Of a stretch of 64,000 nt of DNA, positions 1 to 8,599 are shown one piece after another. Below the pieces are notes generated by a model, which searched no databases, had not been told where the DNA came from, and saw only the letters and a program-made list of their open reading frames with translations. The stretch is from a virus. The stretch's first letter is position 1, and every line of letters starts with the position of its first letter. A program made the position numbers and the translations under genes. Where the stretch lies: IMG/VR virus record IMGVR_UViG_3300011115_000716, positions 26,053 to 90,052 of that record; one strand, 5' to 3'.

Positions 1-155
1 GTGACAACGCATTTGGTCACGCAATCTCTCTACCAGTTGAGCTTCGTGACGGTGGTGTTCTGGACTTCGGTCGTGAACACGCACTAGCATGGTACGCCAT
101 CTGGGGTCTAGGTATCATTACCGACCAGGCTATCAACAAGGTTTACACCAACTAA
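1..155 (+). CDS. probable major capsid protein, C-terminal end (partial)
   Basis: The reading frame is open from base 3 to a TAA at 153-155 and gives the last 50 residues of a protein whose start lies left of the window. The tail of the protein contains FGREHALAWYAIWG followed by a short helix, a pattern I associate with major capsid proteins of actinobacteriophages. GC-rich third positions and preferred codons (CGT, GGT, AAC) suggest high expression. A strong hairpin follows at once, as is common after capsid genes. The identity is inferred from a short fragment and its position upstream of connector and tail genes. Confidence 0.55.
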   Translation, partial: DNAFGHAISLPVELRDGGVLDFGREHALAWYAIWGLGIITDQAINKVYTN

Positions 156-174
156 TAGCCAAACCCTTCGTCGA

Positions 175-197
175 GGGGGGCCTCAAAAGGGCCCCCC
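175..197 (+). terminator. strong hairpin after the capsid gene
   Basis: An 8-bp perfect stem (GGGGGGCC at 175-182 with GGCCCCCC at 190-197) closes a 7-base loop. It is not followed by a T run, so it may act as an mRNA-stabilising 3' hairpin or processing element rather than a classic intrinsic terminator. Confidence 0.5.
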
Positions 198-236
198 AAC
201 ACAAACAAACAAACTAAAACAAGGAGAATAAATATC

Positions 237-620
237 GTGGCAAATAAACCCACTAGTCCACAGGACACAACAGGACGCGCAGTAGAAGATGCTGCAAGGC
301 GTAACGCAGCTGAATTAGCTGCTCGCAAAGATGAAATTGCATTATCTCGTCAGGCAGAAGTTACAAGCCTAGAGAATGATGTATTCGACCCAAGACAACC
401 AGATGCTCCAATCTTGCTAGACGAGGTTGAGGAACTTGGTGTTAATGTCACTGCTGATGAGTTCGTTATCATCCGTACAATTTCAGACATTGAAGACATG
501 ACTTATGGTGTAGTAAACGGTGCTCCGCAGAACTTCACCTTTAAAGCCGGAGTTAAGTACAAGGTTCCAGTCGATTTGGCTTCATACCTTGCTCGTCTAG
601 GTTATACCTGGAAAGCTTAA
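237..620 (+). CDS. hypothetical head-region protein
   Basis: This 127-residue protein starts at GTG 237, placed by an AAGGAG at 221-226. The N-terminal half is charged, helical and Ala-rich; the C-terminal half ends in a compact segment with VDLASYLARLGYTW. It lies between the capsid gene and the connector/fibre genes and is followed by an intrinsic terminator, so it probably belongs to the head transcript as a decoration or minor head protein. I do not recognise a family. The leader (GGAGAATAAAT before a GTG) is nearly the same as that of the gene at 14844. Confidence 0.7.
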   Translation: MANKPTSPQDTTGRAVEDAARRNAAELAARKDEIALSRQAEVTSLENDVFDPRQPDAPILLDEVEELGVNVTADEFVIIRTISDIEDMTYGVVNGAPQNFTFKAGVKYKVPVDLASYLARLGYTWKA

Positions 621-632
621 TTTCTTTAAACT

Positions 633-680
633 GTCCGTCCTGCTGGCCCCCGCCTCCTCGTCAGCAGGGCGGACTTTTTT
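633..680 (+). terminator. intrinsic terminator
   Basis: A 13-bp stem (633-645 with 662-674, one G-U pair) with a 16-base C-rich loop is followed by six T at 675-680. It ends the capsid-region transcript. Confidence 0.85.
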
Positions 681-715
681 ACGCTGTATTTACTCGTAAT
701 ATGCGAGAACATAAA

Positions 716-723
716 TATATAGA
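716..723 (+). promoter_or_regulatory. TATATAGA motif before a structural gene
   Basis: The octamer TATATAGA lies 16 bases before the ATG at 739, just after a terminator. The same octamer precedes the genes at 6106 (6086-6093) and 43209 (43186-43193) at similar distance. It could be the -10 element of a phage promoter class with a very short leader, but it may simply be AT-rich leader sequence. Confidence 0.3.
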
Positions 724-738
724 ATTTTTGGAGGAGTA

Positions 739-2073
739 ATGGCTACTATTAACAGCCTAATCTCACGTGTTAGAGTTGAACTTGGCGACCTTGGTAAGAG
801 TTTTGTTACCCAGTTTGTTGCGGATGGTTCCACTAACCGTTTTAAGTTGCACTACGCTCCCCTAGACTCAACTACAGTAACAGTTCAAACTAAGTGGCTA
901 TCTAACGGTACTACGTATAATATTACTGCTAACTCTCATATTGAAGAATCTACCGGTGTTCTTGTTCTACTTCAAAATGACGGGGTTACTCCTTTAGTTC
1001 CTGCTGATGGCGATGAGATTACTGTAACTGGTAGCTACTACAGATACTTTACTGGTGCGGAACTAACTCAGCTTATTAATGATGCTTTTGTTCAACATTC
1101 TTTAAATGCTTTAGACAGCACGGGTCGTAAAGTTACTTTAGATAACTTGCCAGTTAATGAAGAGTACCCGTTAACTATCTACGCCGTAACTTTAGCTCTG
1201 TATACACTAGCTACAGACTCTGCTTTTGATATTGATATTTCTGCTCCAGATGGCGTAAGCATTCCTCGTTCTGAGCGTTATCGCCAGTTGATGGAAATGG
1301 TTCAAACTCGTCAATCTCAATACAGAGAACTTTGTGCTCTTATGGGTATTGGGCTATACCGTATTGAGGTATTTGACCTAAATAGAATTTCTAAGATGAC
1401 TAATCGTCTTATTCCTAGGTATCTTCCTCAAGAAGTTGATGACCGCTCATACCCACAGCGTGTCGATATTCCTGCCCCAACTCTTGGTAATAAGCCAACT
1501 ACTTGGCCTACAGAAGCTGGAGAAGTTACTGCTTATCAGGGCCGTGCGTTTACAACTTCTCTTACATTTAACGACAACTATGCTGGTAAGACTTTTATTG
1601 CCAACCTTCTAAACCAGCGGGGTTCAGTACTTGTAGTTCAGCCGTTTACTCTAAGTGTGTCAACAACTGATACAGATGTTATAACAGGTGCAGCTAGAAC
1701 TTCTGGAAGCACTACTGTAACTATAACTACAAGTGCAGCCCATGGGCTAATTGCAGGAACTGCTATTGTCATTACTGGTGTTGACGCTACTGTTAATGGT
1801 GGTGGTACGGTAGTTGCTGCCCCAACACCTACAACGTTCACCGTTACTAGCACAGTTACTACTGCTCTTTCTTTGACTGGTCTTACTGGTCAAGTTGAAA
1901 CTAATGCAGCTAAGAATTACACATTTACATTAAGCTTTACTGCTGACCAAACATTACGTTTGGCAGAGCGTACCTATTGGTCCCTTTCTACTGTAGATGC
2001 ATTTACTGCTGCTCAAGTTGAGATTAAGGGCGGAAACTTCTTTACAGTTCGTAGCAGCACGGTGGTGCTGTAA
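739..2073 (+). CDS. virion structural protein with beta-module (connector/fibre region)
   Basis: The protein has 444 residues and starts at ATG 739 behind a strong GGAGG. The N-terminal 240 residues look like a folded connector- or head-associated domain. Residues about 318-385 form a Ser/Thr/Val-rich beta module with AHGLIAGTAIVITGV and TTFTVTST signatures; related modules occur in the genes at 6106, 21287, 24063 and 25066. It is the first gene after the terminator at 680 and is followed 1 base later by a collagen-like fibre gene. Exact role unknown; neck, head-fibre base or tail-fibre attachment are possible. Confidence 0.65.
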   Translation: MATINSLISRVRVELGDLGKSFVTQFVADGSTNRFKLHYAPLDSTTVTVQTKWLSNGTTYNITANSHIEESTGVLVLLQNDGVTPLVPADGDEITVTGSYYRYFTGAELTQLINDAFVQHSLNALDSTGRKVTLDNLPVNEEYPLTIYAVTLALYTLATDSAFDIDISAPDGVSIPRSERYRQLMEMVQTRQSQYRELCALMGIGLYRIEVFDLNRISKMTNRLIPRYLPQEVDDRSYPQRVDIPAPTLGNKPTTWPTEAGEVTAYQGRAFTTSLTFNDNYAGKTFIANLLNQRGSVLVVQPFTLSVSTTDTDVITGAARTSGSTTVTITTSAAHGLIAGTAIVITGVDATVNGGGTVVAAPTPTTFTVTSTVTTALSLTGLTGQVETNAAKNYTFTLSFTADQTLRLAERTYWSLSTVDAFTAAQVEIKGGNFFTVRSSTVVL

Positions 2074-2074
2074 A

Positions 2075-2500
2075 ATGACTATTTACCCAGAAAAAGATGT
2101 TGCTTTACTGCAACAACCAAATGAAACTATTGTAAATTATGATAGCGCGTATTTTTCTGTTCCTAATGACCAAGCTCAGCCTGAGGTAGATACTGCACTA
2201 TTGCCAGGTGTTCCTGGGCAACGTGGTCCTGCTGGACCTACTGGACCTACTGGACCTACTGGACCTACTGGACCTACTGGTGCTACTGGTGCAACTGGAA
2301 CTTCAGGTGGTTTTTTAACATTCACACAAAATGCAGTTTCTACTACATGGACTATAACTCATGCTCTTGGGTATTACCCAGCGGTTACAACAACTGATTC
2401 AGCAAATACAGTAATAGACGGTACAATCTCTTATCCATCTCTAACTTCAGTAGTAGTAACTTTTGGTATTGCTACCAGCGGCTTTGCTTATCTATCTTAG
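2075..2500 (+). CDS. collagen-like short fibre protein
   Basis: I start this 141-residue protein at ATG 2075, one base after the upstream stop, rather than at an in-frame ATG at 1997 that lies inside the previous gene. Residues about 46-72 are Gly-X-Y triplets rich in GPT, which form collagen-like trimers in phage fibres. The C-terminal segment contains a TWTITHALGYYPAV-type beta strand pattern seen at fibre tips; a similar strand occurs near the end of the next gene. Role inferred: short trimeric fibre or adaptor. Confidence 0.75.
   Translation: MTIYPEKDVALLQQPNETIVNYDSAYFSVPNDQAQPEVDTALLPGVPGQRGPAGPTGPTGPTGPTGPTGATGATGTSGGFLTFTQNAVSTTWTITHALGYYPAVTTTDSANTVIDGTISYPSLTSVVVTFGIATSGFAYLS
2234..2278 (+). 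repeat. five exact 9-bp tandem repeats (GGACCTACT)
   Basis: Five identical copies of GGACCTACT run head to tail and encode Gly-Pro-Thr triplets of the collagen-like stalk. Two diverged copies (GGTGCTACT, GGTGCAACT) follow to base 2296. Exact DNA-level identity means copy number could change by slippage in steps of one triplet, keeping frame. Confidence 0.95.
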
Positions 2501-2508
2501 GAAAATAA

Positions 2509-3861
2509 ATGGCTAGAAAATTTTTAACCCCAATTGACCTCACTAAACTTGAGATTCAAAATGTGGCCCTACAGAACCTTGGCTCAGACCCAGGTACGCC
2601 AGCTACTGGTCAAATCTACTTTAATACTGGCGGTTCAGTTAAAGTTTACAGCGGCTCTTCTTGGCTAACTCTTAGCACTACTGGTGGAACTGTTACGTCT
2701 GTAACTGGTACTTCTCCGGTCGTATCTAGCGGAGGAACTACTCCGGCTATCTCTCTAGCTTCTGGTTACGGTGATACCTTAAACCCTTATGCCGCTAAAA
2801 CAAATAACTACGTTTTGGCTGGTGCTGCTTCTGGTGCCTCAACTACGCCAACATTCCGCGCTTTAGTTGCTGCTGATATTCCGACCCCCCTTAACGCAAC
2901 TACTTTTAGCGGCGCTATTGCTATGGGTACCAACAAAATTACTGGGCTTGGAGACCCTTCAGCTGCTCAAGACGCTGCTACTAAAGCATATGTAGACACT
3001 ATTGCCACTGGTATTAACGCTCACGAGGCTGTGTCTTACGCTTCAACTGCAAACATTACAGGAACTTATGCAAACGGTACTGCTGGTGTAGGAGCAACTC
3101 TTACAGGAACTGGCTCTCTGGTAATTGATGGGTATACTTTTGTTTCTGGTGACGCAGGTACAAACGTTGCAGGTGGAACTGGTATTAGAGTCTTATTGAA
3201 AGACCAAACCAATACTGACCAAAATGGTATTTACGCCCTAACTGCTTGTGTTTCTACGACTAGCTGGACACTTACCCGTGCCTATGACTATGACGCCCTT
3301 GGTGAAGTAGCCGCTGGTGACTTTACCTATGTGCTTCTTGGAACCGCAAACACTAAGTTTACTTTTGTTGAAACTAGCAAACCTGCCGCTATTAGCGGTG
3401 TTGGCACTGCCCTTAACGCTATTACCTTTGGCGTATTTGCTAACGGTAACCTTAGCGGTATTGTAACGGGTACTCAAGGCGGTACTGGCATAAACAATGG
3501 TTCTAAAACTATTACTATTAGCGGTAACGTTACTATTGGTTCTAGCACAGATACCGTTGCATTTGCAACTGGTGGTGCTACTACCGTAACTTTGCCTACT
3601 AGCGGTACTCTACTTACCTCAGCAACTGCTGTTACTGCTGGGTTTACTAAAAAAGCAGCCAGTACTGTTGCTCTTACAGCAAACACACAGGCTACTATTA
3701 ACCACGCATTAGGAACTCAAGCAGTTATTGTACAAATGTATGAAACAACTTCTAGCCTTCCAACTAATTTAGTGGATATGGACGTGGTAGCATTTGACAC
3801 AAACAACGTAAAAGTTACTTCTCAAACTGGCGGAACATACTACTACGTAATTATTGGATAA
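2509..3861 (+). CDS. tail fibre protein
   Basis: The protein has 450 residues, with start ATG 2509 behind AGGAAA. Residues 1-55 contain a GQIYFNTGGSVKVYSGSSW motif typical of fibre attachment regions. Residues about 145-167 have the classic fibre repeat NKITGLGDPSAAQDAATKAYVD, widely found in phage tail fibres. The middle is a beta-rich Gly/Thr/Ser domain and the C-terminus ends in a strand-rich tip. Together with its neighbours at 2075 and 3865 it forms a set of successive fibre genes. Confidence 0.85.
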   Translation: MARKFLTPIDLTKLEIQNVALQNLGSDPGTPATGQIYFNTGGSVKVYSGSSWLTLSTTGGTVTSVTGTSPVVSSGGTTPAISLASGYGDTLNPYAAKTNNYVLAGAASGASTTPTFRALVAADIPTPLNATTFSGAIAMGTNKITGLGDPSAAQDAATKAYVDTIATGINAHEAVSYASTANITGTYANGTAGVGATLTGTGSLVIDGYTFVSGDAGTNVAGGTGIRVLLKDQTNTDQNGIYALTACVSTTSWTLTRAYDYDALGEVAAGDFTYVLLGTANTKFTFVETSKPAAISGVGTALNAITFGVFANGNLSGIVTGTQGGTGINNGSKTITISGNVTIGSSTDTVAFATGGATTVTLPTSGTLLTSATAVTAGFTKKAASTVALTANTQATINHALGTQAVIVQMYETTSSLPTNLVDMDVVAFDTNNVKVTSQTGGTYYYVIIG

Positions 3862-3864
3862 TAA

Positions 3865-5373
3865 ATGACTAAAAAGATATTAACTGATTTAGATGCTACT
3901 GGGCGTACAATAACTGTCGCTACCCTTACTGGAACCACTGGAACCACATTGGCTATTTCACAACCTTCTGTTTCTGCTGCTACTGGCAATGGCATAACAA
4001 TTACTGGAGGAAGTACCACACTCGCTTCTGGAAGTCCTATTGGCGGTTCTGTATTAATTACAGGTGGTGCACAGACAAATGGAACAATTTCTTCTGGAAC
4101 TGGTGGTCCAGTAACTATTACTGGTGGTGCTGGCGGTGCTAACTCTACTGGTGGAAGTATCTCTCTAATTGCTGGTGCGTCTGCAGGTGGAAATGGGTCT
4201 ATTAATATTGGTACATCAAATACTTCTTCCATAAACATTGGACTTACTTCACCTGCAACAATTACAAACATTTCTGGAACGCTTCAACTTGCTGGAACAG
4301 GTTTAACAACTACTGCTTCAAAATTAAACTATTTAACTTCAGCAACAGGAACAACTGGAACAAATACTACTAACATTGTATTTTCGACATCACCAATTTT
4401 TGCGACATCTGTAATTGGTTCTGCATCTATGGATGTATTTAATACTATTAGCACAGCAATTAACTTTGGTGGAGCAACAACTGGTACATCAACTTCAACA
4501 GGTTTAGTTATTGGTTCTACTGCTACTGGTGCTACATCTTGGACTAATATTGCTACCGCTGCTTTGACAGGTGCTTTTACTAAAAACGTAAATATTGGTA
4601 CTGGTGGTACAACAGGTTCAACCACAACAATTAATATTGGTTCAACAGTTGGTTCTACAACTACAATAAATGGAACTGGGACTATGACTGGTGCCTTAGT
4701 TCTTGCTCTTGGAACGAACGCTCCATTAATACCTTTAAAATTTCTTACCAATACTACAACCCCAACTGCTGTTGCTGGTGGTATGGATTATGACGGAACG
4801 GTATTTTATCAAACACCTAATGCAACTTCAGGTAGAGCAGTTGACGTAGACGCTTATTATTATGCTAATAGTGCTTCATATACCATGGATTTTTCTACAG
4901 ATGCAACTGCTAAAAGCGTTTTGGGTTCATCTACCGCAGGAATTACAGTTGCGGCAGGAACAACGTATGAATATGAACTATATTTTACTTTTAGAGGTTC
5001 TTATGGGCTCACTGGTGCTCAAACACCTACGTTTGGATTTACTTCAACCACGGTAACCCTTTCCCCAGTTGTAGCCTATAACCATTTTATTGAAACGGGC
5101 TCTAATACAACAGGATACACAACAGGAACATCTTTAACTGCAACTCAAACAACAACGACTAGAGCATTGACAGCCTTGACCGTAGGCTCTGTCTATTATT
5201 TTATTAAATCTAGGGGCATTATTAGAGTTACAGGCACAGGAACAGTAAAAATCTATCCATCAATTTCAGCAAATGCCGCAAATGCTGATAATACTTGGAC
5301 TTCTCCTGCTGGAACAATTTTTAAATTAACACCAATTGGTAATGGAACAGTAACAGCAGTGGGAATTGCGTAA
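3865..5373 (+). CDS. tail fibre protein, Gly/Thr-rich shaft
   Basis: The protein has 502 residues. The first ~280 are low-complexity and rich in Gly, Thr, Ser and Ile, with repeated short blocks such as INIGTS and TTTINIGS, which fits a beta-helical or triple-stranded shaft. The C-terminal ~200 residues have ordinary composition and probably form the globular tip. The start ATG lies 3 bases after the upstream stop with only a weak ribosome site, so translation is probably coupled. Long open frames on the opposite strand are a by-product of the biased composition. Confidence 0.75.
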   Translation: MTKKILTDLDATGRTITVATLTGTTGTTLAISQPSVSAATGNGITITGGSTTLASGSPIGGSVLITGGAQTNGTISSGTGGPVTITGGAGGANSTGGSISLIAGASAGGNGSINIGTSNTSSINIGLTSPATITNISGTLQLAGTGLTTTASKLNYLTSATGTTGTNTTNIVFSTSPIFATSVIGSASMDVFNTISTAINFGGATTGTSTSTGLVIGSTATGATSWTNIATAALTGAFTKNVNIGTGGTTGSTTTINIGSTVGSTTTINGTGTMTGALVLALGTNAPLIPLKFLTNTTTPTAVAGGMDYDGTVFYQTPNATSGRAVDVDAYYYANSASYTMDFSTDATAKSVLGSSTAGITVAAGTTYEYELYFTFRGSYGLTGAQTPTFGFTSTTVTLSPVVAYNHFIETGSNTTGYTTGTSLTATQTTTTRALTALTVGSVYYFIKSRGIIRVTGTGTVKIYPSISANAANADNTWTSPAGTIFKLTPIGNGTVTAVGIA

Positions 5374-5423
5374 CAGACTAAGTTAAGCCTCTACTGGGCT
5401 AAATAAACATTTAGAATAGGGTT

Positions 5424-6062
5424 ATGCCTAGAAAAACACTCATACAAATACGCAGAGACACTTCCTCTAACTGGACATCCATTAATCCAGTACTTGCCAA
5501 GGGTGAGTCTGGCCTAGAAACAGATACTAACCGTACAAAAATTGGTAATGGAGTATCTACTTGGACTCAGCTTGTGTATCAAAATGTTCCTTTTTATGGA
5601 GCATTTCAAGATAACACAACACAAACAATTGCTAGTACTACAGTTGCTTATGCAGTAAAGCTTACGGAAACAGACTTTAGAAATGGAGTATCTGTTGTTA
5701 CTAATGGGTCAGCACTTACTAGAATAACGTTTGATTATGCTGGGTTGTATAACCTTCAATGGAGTGGTCAGTTTACTAATGCCAATAGTGCTGCTCAAGA
5801 TGTAACTGTTTGGTTAAGAAAATCTGGTACTGATGTTACAGGAAGTTCTGGGCACATTACAGTCCCCAGTAAACATGGGTCAGTGCCTGGGGCTACAATT
5901 AGCTCTTGGAACTACTTTATACAGGTTACGGCTGGTCAGTATGTAGAGCTTATCTGGCACGCAGATAGCACTGATGTAGCACTAAGTTATTATGCTACTG
6001 GAACTTTGCCAACTACACCAGCAACAGCATCTGTTATTTTAACAGTTCAGCAAGTAGCCTAA
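5424..6062 (+). CDS. short fibre with Mtd-like N-terminal domain
   Basis: In this 212-residue protein, residues 4-52 read IQIRRDTSSNW, then VLAKGESGLETDT and KIGNGVSTW. This is the pattern of the N-terminal domain of phage tropism determinants such as Mtd (virion-attachment domain). Residues about 55-210 form a beta-sandwich resembling C1q/TNF-like trimeric tips. The neighbour at 6106 has the same N-terminal domain, so the two are partial paralogues with different tips. Likely receptor-binding or adaptor fibres. Confidence 0.75.
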   Translation: MPRKTLIQIRRDTSSNWTSINPVLAKGESGLETDTNRTKIGNGVSTWTQLVYQNVPFYGAFQDNTTQTIASTTVAYAVKLTETDFRNGVSVVTNGSALTRITFDYAGLYNLQWSGQFTNANSAAQDVTVWLRKSGTDVTGSSGHITVPSKHGSVPGATISSWNYFIQVTAGQYVELIWHADSTDVALSYYATGTLPTTPATASVILTVQQVA

Positions 6063-6085
6063 TTAAATTAGCCTTAAAATAAGAT

Positions 6086-6093
6086 TATATAGA
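6086..6093 (+). promoter_or_regulatory. TATATAGA motif
   Basis: Second copy of the octamer found before the genes at 739 and 43209; here it lies 13 bases before the ATG at 6106, with AAGGA between. Promoter function is only a suggestion. Confidence 0.3.
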
Positions 6094-6105
6094 TAAGGAT
6101 TTATA

Positions 6106-7068
6106 ATGCCTGCAAATACCGTGATTAAGCTTAGAGCTGGTACTCAATCAGAGTGGTCAGCCACATCTAAAACTAAAACACTTACTGGTGCTGCAATAGC
6201 CACCCCTAGTGCTACCGTTACAGTTGTGAGGTACACAGCAGCTAGCCATAGTTTTGTAGTTGGAAACAGAGTCACTATTACTGGAATTACTGTTTCTAGC
6301 GGAAGTGCAACTCCTTATAATATTGCTGGTGGCGTAATTTACGCTGTTGCTGCTGGTACTTTTGATATTAAAGTTGACCAAGGAACTGTTGCAGGAACAT
6401 ATAGCTCTGGTGGTACGGCAACCCTAGTAGTACTTGCTAAGGGTGAAACTGGGTTTATAACTGACTCTAATAGTTTAAAAATTGGAGATGGCAGCAGTGC
6501 TTGGGAAGTTCTTCCTTATCCTAATCAACCTATGTACCAACATCTTGGTACTCTTAAAACTGTTGCTGGAAGTTCAAATGTTCAAAATTTATTTTTGAAT
6601 AAACTGGCATTAAATGCAAACACTGTTTACTATTTTCAAATTCAAGGCACTATAAATGGAATTGATAACACAGTTGGATTAAAGTTTGGGTTTAATCAAA
6701 CAAGCATGACTGCCTGGACTTATGCAAGGTATAACTGGAATTGCGGCGTCCGAGCTGCAGTAGGTAGTGGTGGTACTGTTTATTACTCTACTTCAACTAA
6801 AACATTTGCTGGAAGCAATGCTGGAAGTGCTGATGCAACCTCAATACTTGTTGAACTTCTACCTTCCACAGCCATAGACACCGATACAGTATTTTTTACT
6901 ATTACTGGAACTATTAGAACTGATAATGGAGATTCGTATTTTCAACCACAAATCCAATTTACAACTAGTCCCGGAACTGGATTGAGCCTACTTGCTGGAA
7001 GCTACGCTATGATTCAACCATTGGGTCCATCTTCAATTGATTCCGTAGGTAACTGGGTATCTAACTAA
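6106..7068 (+). CDS. short fibre with Mtd-like domain split by a beta-module
   Basis: The protein has 320 residues. The Mtd-like N-terminal domain seen whole in the gene at 5424 is interrupted here: the first strand (VIKLRAGTQSEW) is at residues 5-16, and the rest (VVLAKGETGF, then LKIGDGSSAWEVLPY) resumes at about residue 108. About 85 residues of Val/Thr-rich beta module sit between them, of the type also found in four other structural genes. The C-terminal ~190 residues form a different beta-rich tip. The stop overlaps the next start (TAATG). Confidence 0.75.
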   Translation: MPANTVIKLRAGTQSEWSATSKTKTLTGAAIATPSATVTVVRYTAASHSFVVGNRVTITGITVSSGSATPYNIAGGVIYAVAAGTFDIKVDQGTVAGTYSSGGTATLVVLAKGETGFITDSNSLKIGDGSSAWEVLPYPNQPMYQHLGTLKTVAGSSNVQNLFLNKLALNANTVYYFQIQGTINGIDNTVGLKFGFNQTSMTAWTYARYNWNCGVRAAVGSGGTVYYSTSTKTFAGSNAGSADATSILVELLPSTAIDTDTVFFTITGTIRTDNGDSYFQPQIQFTTSPGTGLSLLAGSYAMIQPLGPSSIDSVGNWVSN

Positions 7069-7670
7069 TGCGTGGAAATAAAATCCAAGGTAGATTTGAC
7101 CTAGATTACGAAACCCTCTCTATGTATGAGGGTATTGCTGAGGATTTAGGTGGGACAGTAGGTGTTGACGTAGATTGGTGGCGTTGGCAAGACTACTACC
7201 TACAAGATAACTACACAACTATTGTTGATGACATCTACGATGTAGGCAGCTCTGTCACTGGCGGTGGACGTCGGTGGATGCTCCCATTTAAGTTCCCTGT
7301 TGTTATGGCACAGTTTGTTCGTGGTACTAACGTAATGAACCAAAGAGGTTTCTATGTTACAGACACTTTACGACTGGTTATTAGCGCTGGAGATGCAGAA
7401 CGACTTCTACCTAGTCTTTTAACTAACTCTAACAACCACATTAAAGACCGAATAGTATATCGTGGCGAAGTGTTTGTTCCAACCCGAGTTTTGCCACGTG
7501 GTTCCTTTGGGTACAACTGGGCTGTAGTGACTATTGACTGCAACCAAATGAACGCTGAGGAACTTGTTAATGACCCTCAATTCCTTAAATACGCTACCCC
7601 AGCATTGGCTGAGGCTAGAACTATTGGCTATGGTTATGGTGACTATGGCTCTGACCCTTATGGAGAGTAA
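7068..7670 (+). CDS. putative head-tail connector or baseplate-proximal structural protein
   Basis: The protein has 200 residues, with a start overlapping the upstream stop by one base. It is rich in aromatic residues (DWWRWQDYYLQDNY), with a central beta-rich core and a Gly/Tyr-rich tail. I recognise it only as the kind of protein placed between fibre and neck genes of actinobacterial contractile-tailed phages. A head-closure or neck role is possible but not shown by any motif. Confidence 0.6.
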   Translation: MRGNKIQGRFDLDYETLSMYEGIAEDLGGTVGVDVDWWRWQDYYLQDNYTTIVDDIYDVGSSVTGGGRRWMLPFKFPVVMAQFVRGTNVMNQRGFYVTDTLRLVISAGDAERLLPSLLTNSNNHIKDRIVYRGEVFVPTRVLPRGSFGYNWAVVTIDCNQMNAEELVNDPQFLKYATPALAEARTIGYGYGDYGSDPYGE

Positions 7671-7672
7671 AA

Positions 7673-7888
7673 ATGCCACTTGTTAAACCTACAGTAGGAC
7701 AGACCGCTTGGGGTACTACCTTAAACACTGCCCTTGATTATTTAGACACAAAAGTAGGACCGTGGGTAACAGTGCCTGCAACCGCTACTTCTACTGGAGT
7801 TGCAGGCCAAGTAGCCTACGCTTCAGGATTCTTGTACGTATGTGTTGCAACCAACACCTGGAAAAGAACCGCTTTAACAAGCTGGTAA
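7673..7888 (+). CDS. small fibre-like protein
   Basis: In this 71-residue protein, residues 1-30 carry a VGQTAWGTTLNTALDYLDTKV segment reminiscent of the short N-terminal helix of fibre proteins. The rest is a small beta hairpin unit (GQVAYASGFLYVCVATNTWKR) like the single-strand repeats near fibre tips. It probably forms a small trimeric accessory to the fibres. Family not recognised. Confidence 0.6.
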   Translation: MPLVKPTVGQTAWGTTLNTALDYLDTKVGPWVTVPATATSTGVAGQVAYASGFLYVCVATNTWKRTALTSW

Positions 7889-7889
7889 T

Positions 7890-8012
7890 ATGCCTTTTCT
7901 ATCTCAAGCCCAACGTGCATGGATGTACGCTAATAAGCCTAAGATGGCTAAAGAATGGGAAAAGCATACCAAAAAAAAGAAATTAGTTAAGAAGGTAAAA
8001 CATGACAACTAA
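7890..8012 (+). CDS. small basic phage protein (PFLSQAQRAWMYANKP type)
   Basis: The 40-residue protein starts MPFLSQAQRAWMYANKP and ends in a lysine-rich stretch. This opening resembles a short motif (PFKSKAQRRYMYA-like) found at the start of many small phage proteins of unknown role. The ATG follows the upstream stop by one base. It opens the run of basic small genes that ends at the terminator at 10869. Confidence 0.7.
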   Translation: MPFLSQAQRAWMYANKPKMAKEWEKHTKKKKLVKKVKHDN

Positions 8013-8160
8013 ACACGTTAAAATTGCTAAACCTAAGACTTCCCGTCCTAAAAAAAATGGTAAGGCTCCTGTGACAGTTAAGGCTCATCACACTGCTAAA
8101 GTTGCTAAAATTAAAGGCAAGAAACCTGTAAATACTAAGTCTAACTACGGAGTAAACTAA
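8002..8160 (+). CDS. small lysine-rich protein
   Basis: The 52-residue protein is about one third Lys, with no hydrophobic core visible and no recognised family. It overlaps the previous gene by 11 bases and the next by 1 (TAATG), so it is translationally coupled. Composition suggests nucleic-acid binding; this is inference. Confidence 0.65.
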   Translation: MTTKHVKIAKPKTSRPKKNGKAPVTVKAHHTAKVAKIKGKKPVNTKSNYGVN

Positions 8161-8294
8161 TGCCACGTAAAGCTAAAACTAACGAAACAAATACTAAGGA
8201 CCACATTGGACGTGGAGGAAAAACTGTTCTTCCTAGACATGCCGGTAAGATAACAAAGCCCGCTAAGCACATGGGAACTCGAAAGGGTAGATAA
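8160..8294 (+). CDS. small basic protein
   Basis: This 44-residue protein is rich in Lys, Arg, His and Gly, between coupled neighbours (TAATG junctions on both sides). It carries GRGGKTVLPRHAGKITKPAKH. No family recognised. Confidence 0.65.
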   Translation: MPRKAKTNETNTKDHIGRGGKTVLPRHAGKITKPAKHMGTRKGR

Positions 8295-8599
8295 TGGCTA
8301 CTCCAGCATGGACTCGTAAAGAAGGTAAAAACCCTAAAGGCGGACTAAATGCCAAGGGACGCGCATCTGCAAAAGCAAGTGGGCATAACCTTAAAGCTCC
8401 AGTGAAGAGCGGAAACAACCCTCGTAGAGCCTCTTTCCTGGCCCGTATGGCGGGTAATCCTGGACCTGAACACAAGCCTAACGGAGAGCCTACACGCCTC
8501 CTACTGTCCTTACAGGCCTGGGGGGCATCATCTAAGGCCGATGCACGTAAGAAAGCTGCAGCTATCCGTAAGCATAATGAAGGTAAGAAACATGGCTAA
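8294..8599 (+). CDS. conserved phage protein with WTRKEGKNPKGGLNAKGR motif
   Basis: The protein has 101 residues. The N-terminal WTRKEGKNPKGGLNAKGRAS, central KSGNNPRRASFLARM and C-terminal LSLQAWGASSKADARKKA segments match a small conserved family common in phage structural regions and annotated only as a domain of unknown function (I believe DUF6321, from memory). It is very basic, and its function is unknown. The conserved RRASFLARM core suggests DNA or capsid binding. Confidence 0.75.
   Translation: MATPAWTRKEGKNPKGGLNAKGRASAKASGHNLKAPVKSGNNPRRASFLARMAGNPGPEHKPNGEPTRLLLSLQAWGASSKADARKKAAAIRKHNEGKKHG

Noticed and set aside
2234-2296. Short repeat array considered as CRISPR-like
   Set aside because: Unit is 9 bp without spacers and encodes Gly-X-Y triplets.
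3238-4751. Several minus-strand open frames of 70-142 codons under the fibre genes
   Set aside because: They have Val/Pro/Ile-rich low-complexity translations, no ribosome sites and are explained by the biased Gly/Thr codons of the fibre genes on the plus strand.
5374-5423. AGCC...GGGCT near 5383-5400 as a terminator
   Set aside because: Stem is only four base pairs and there is no T run.
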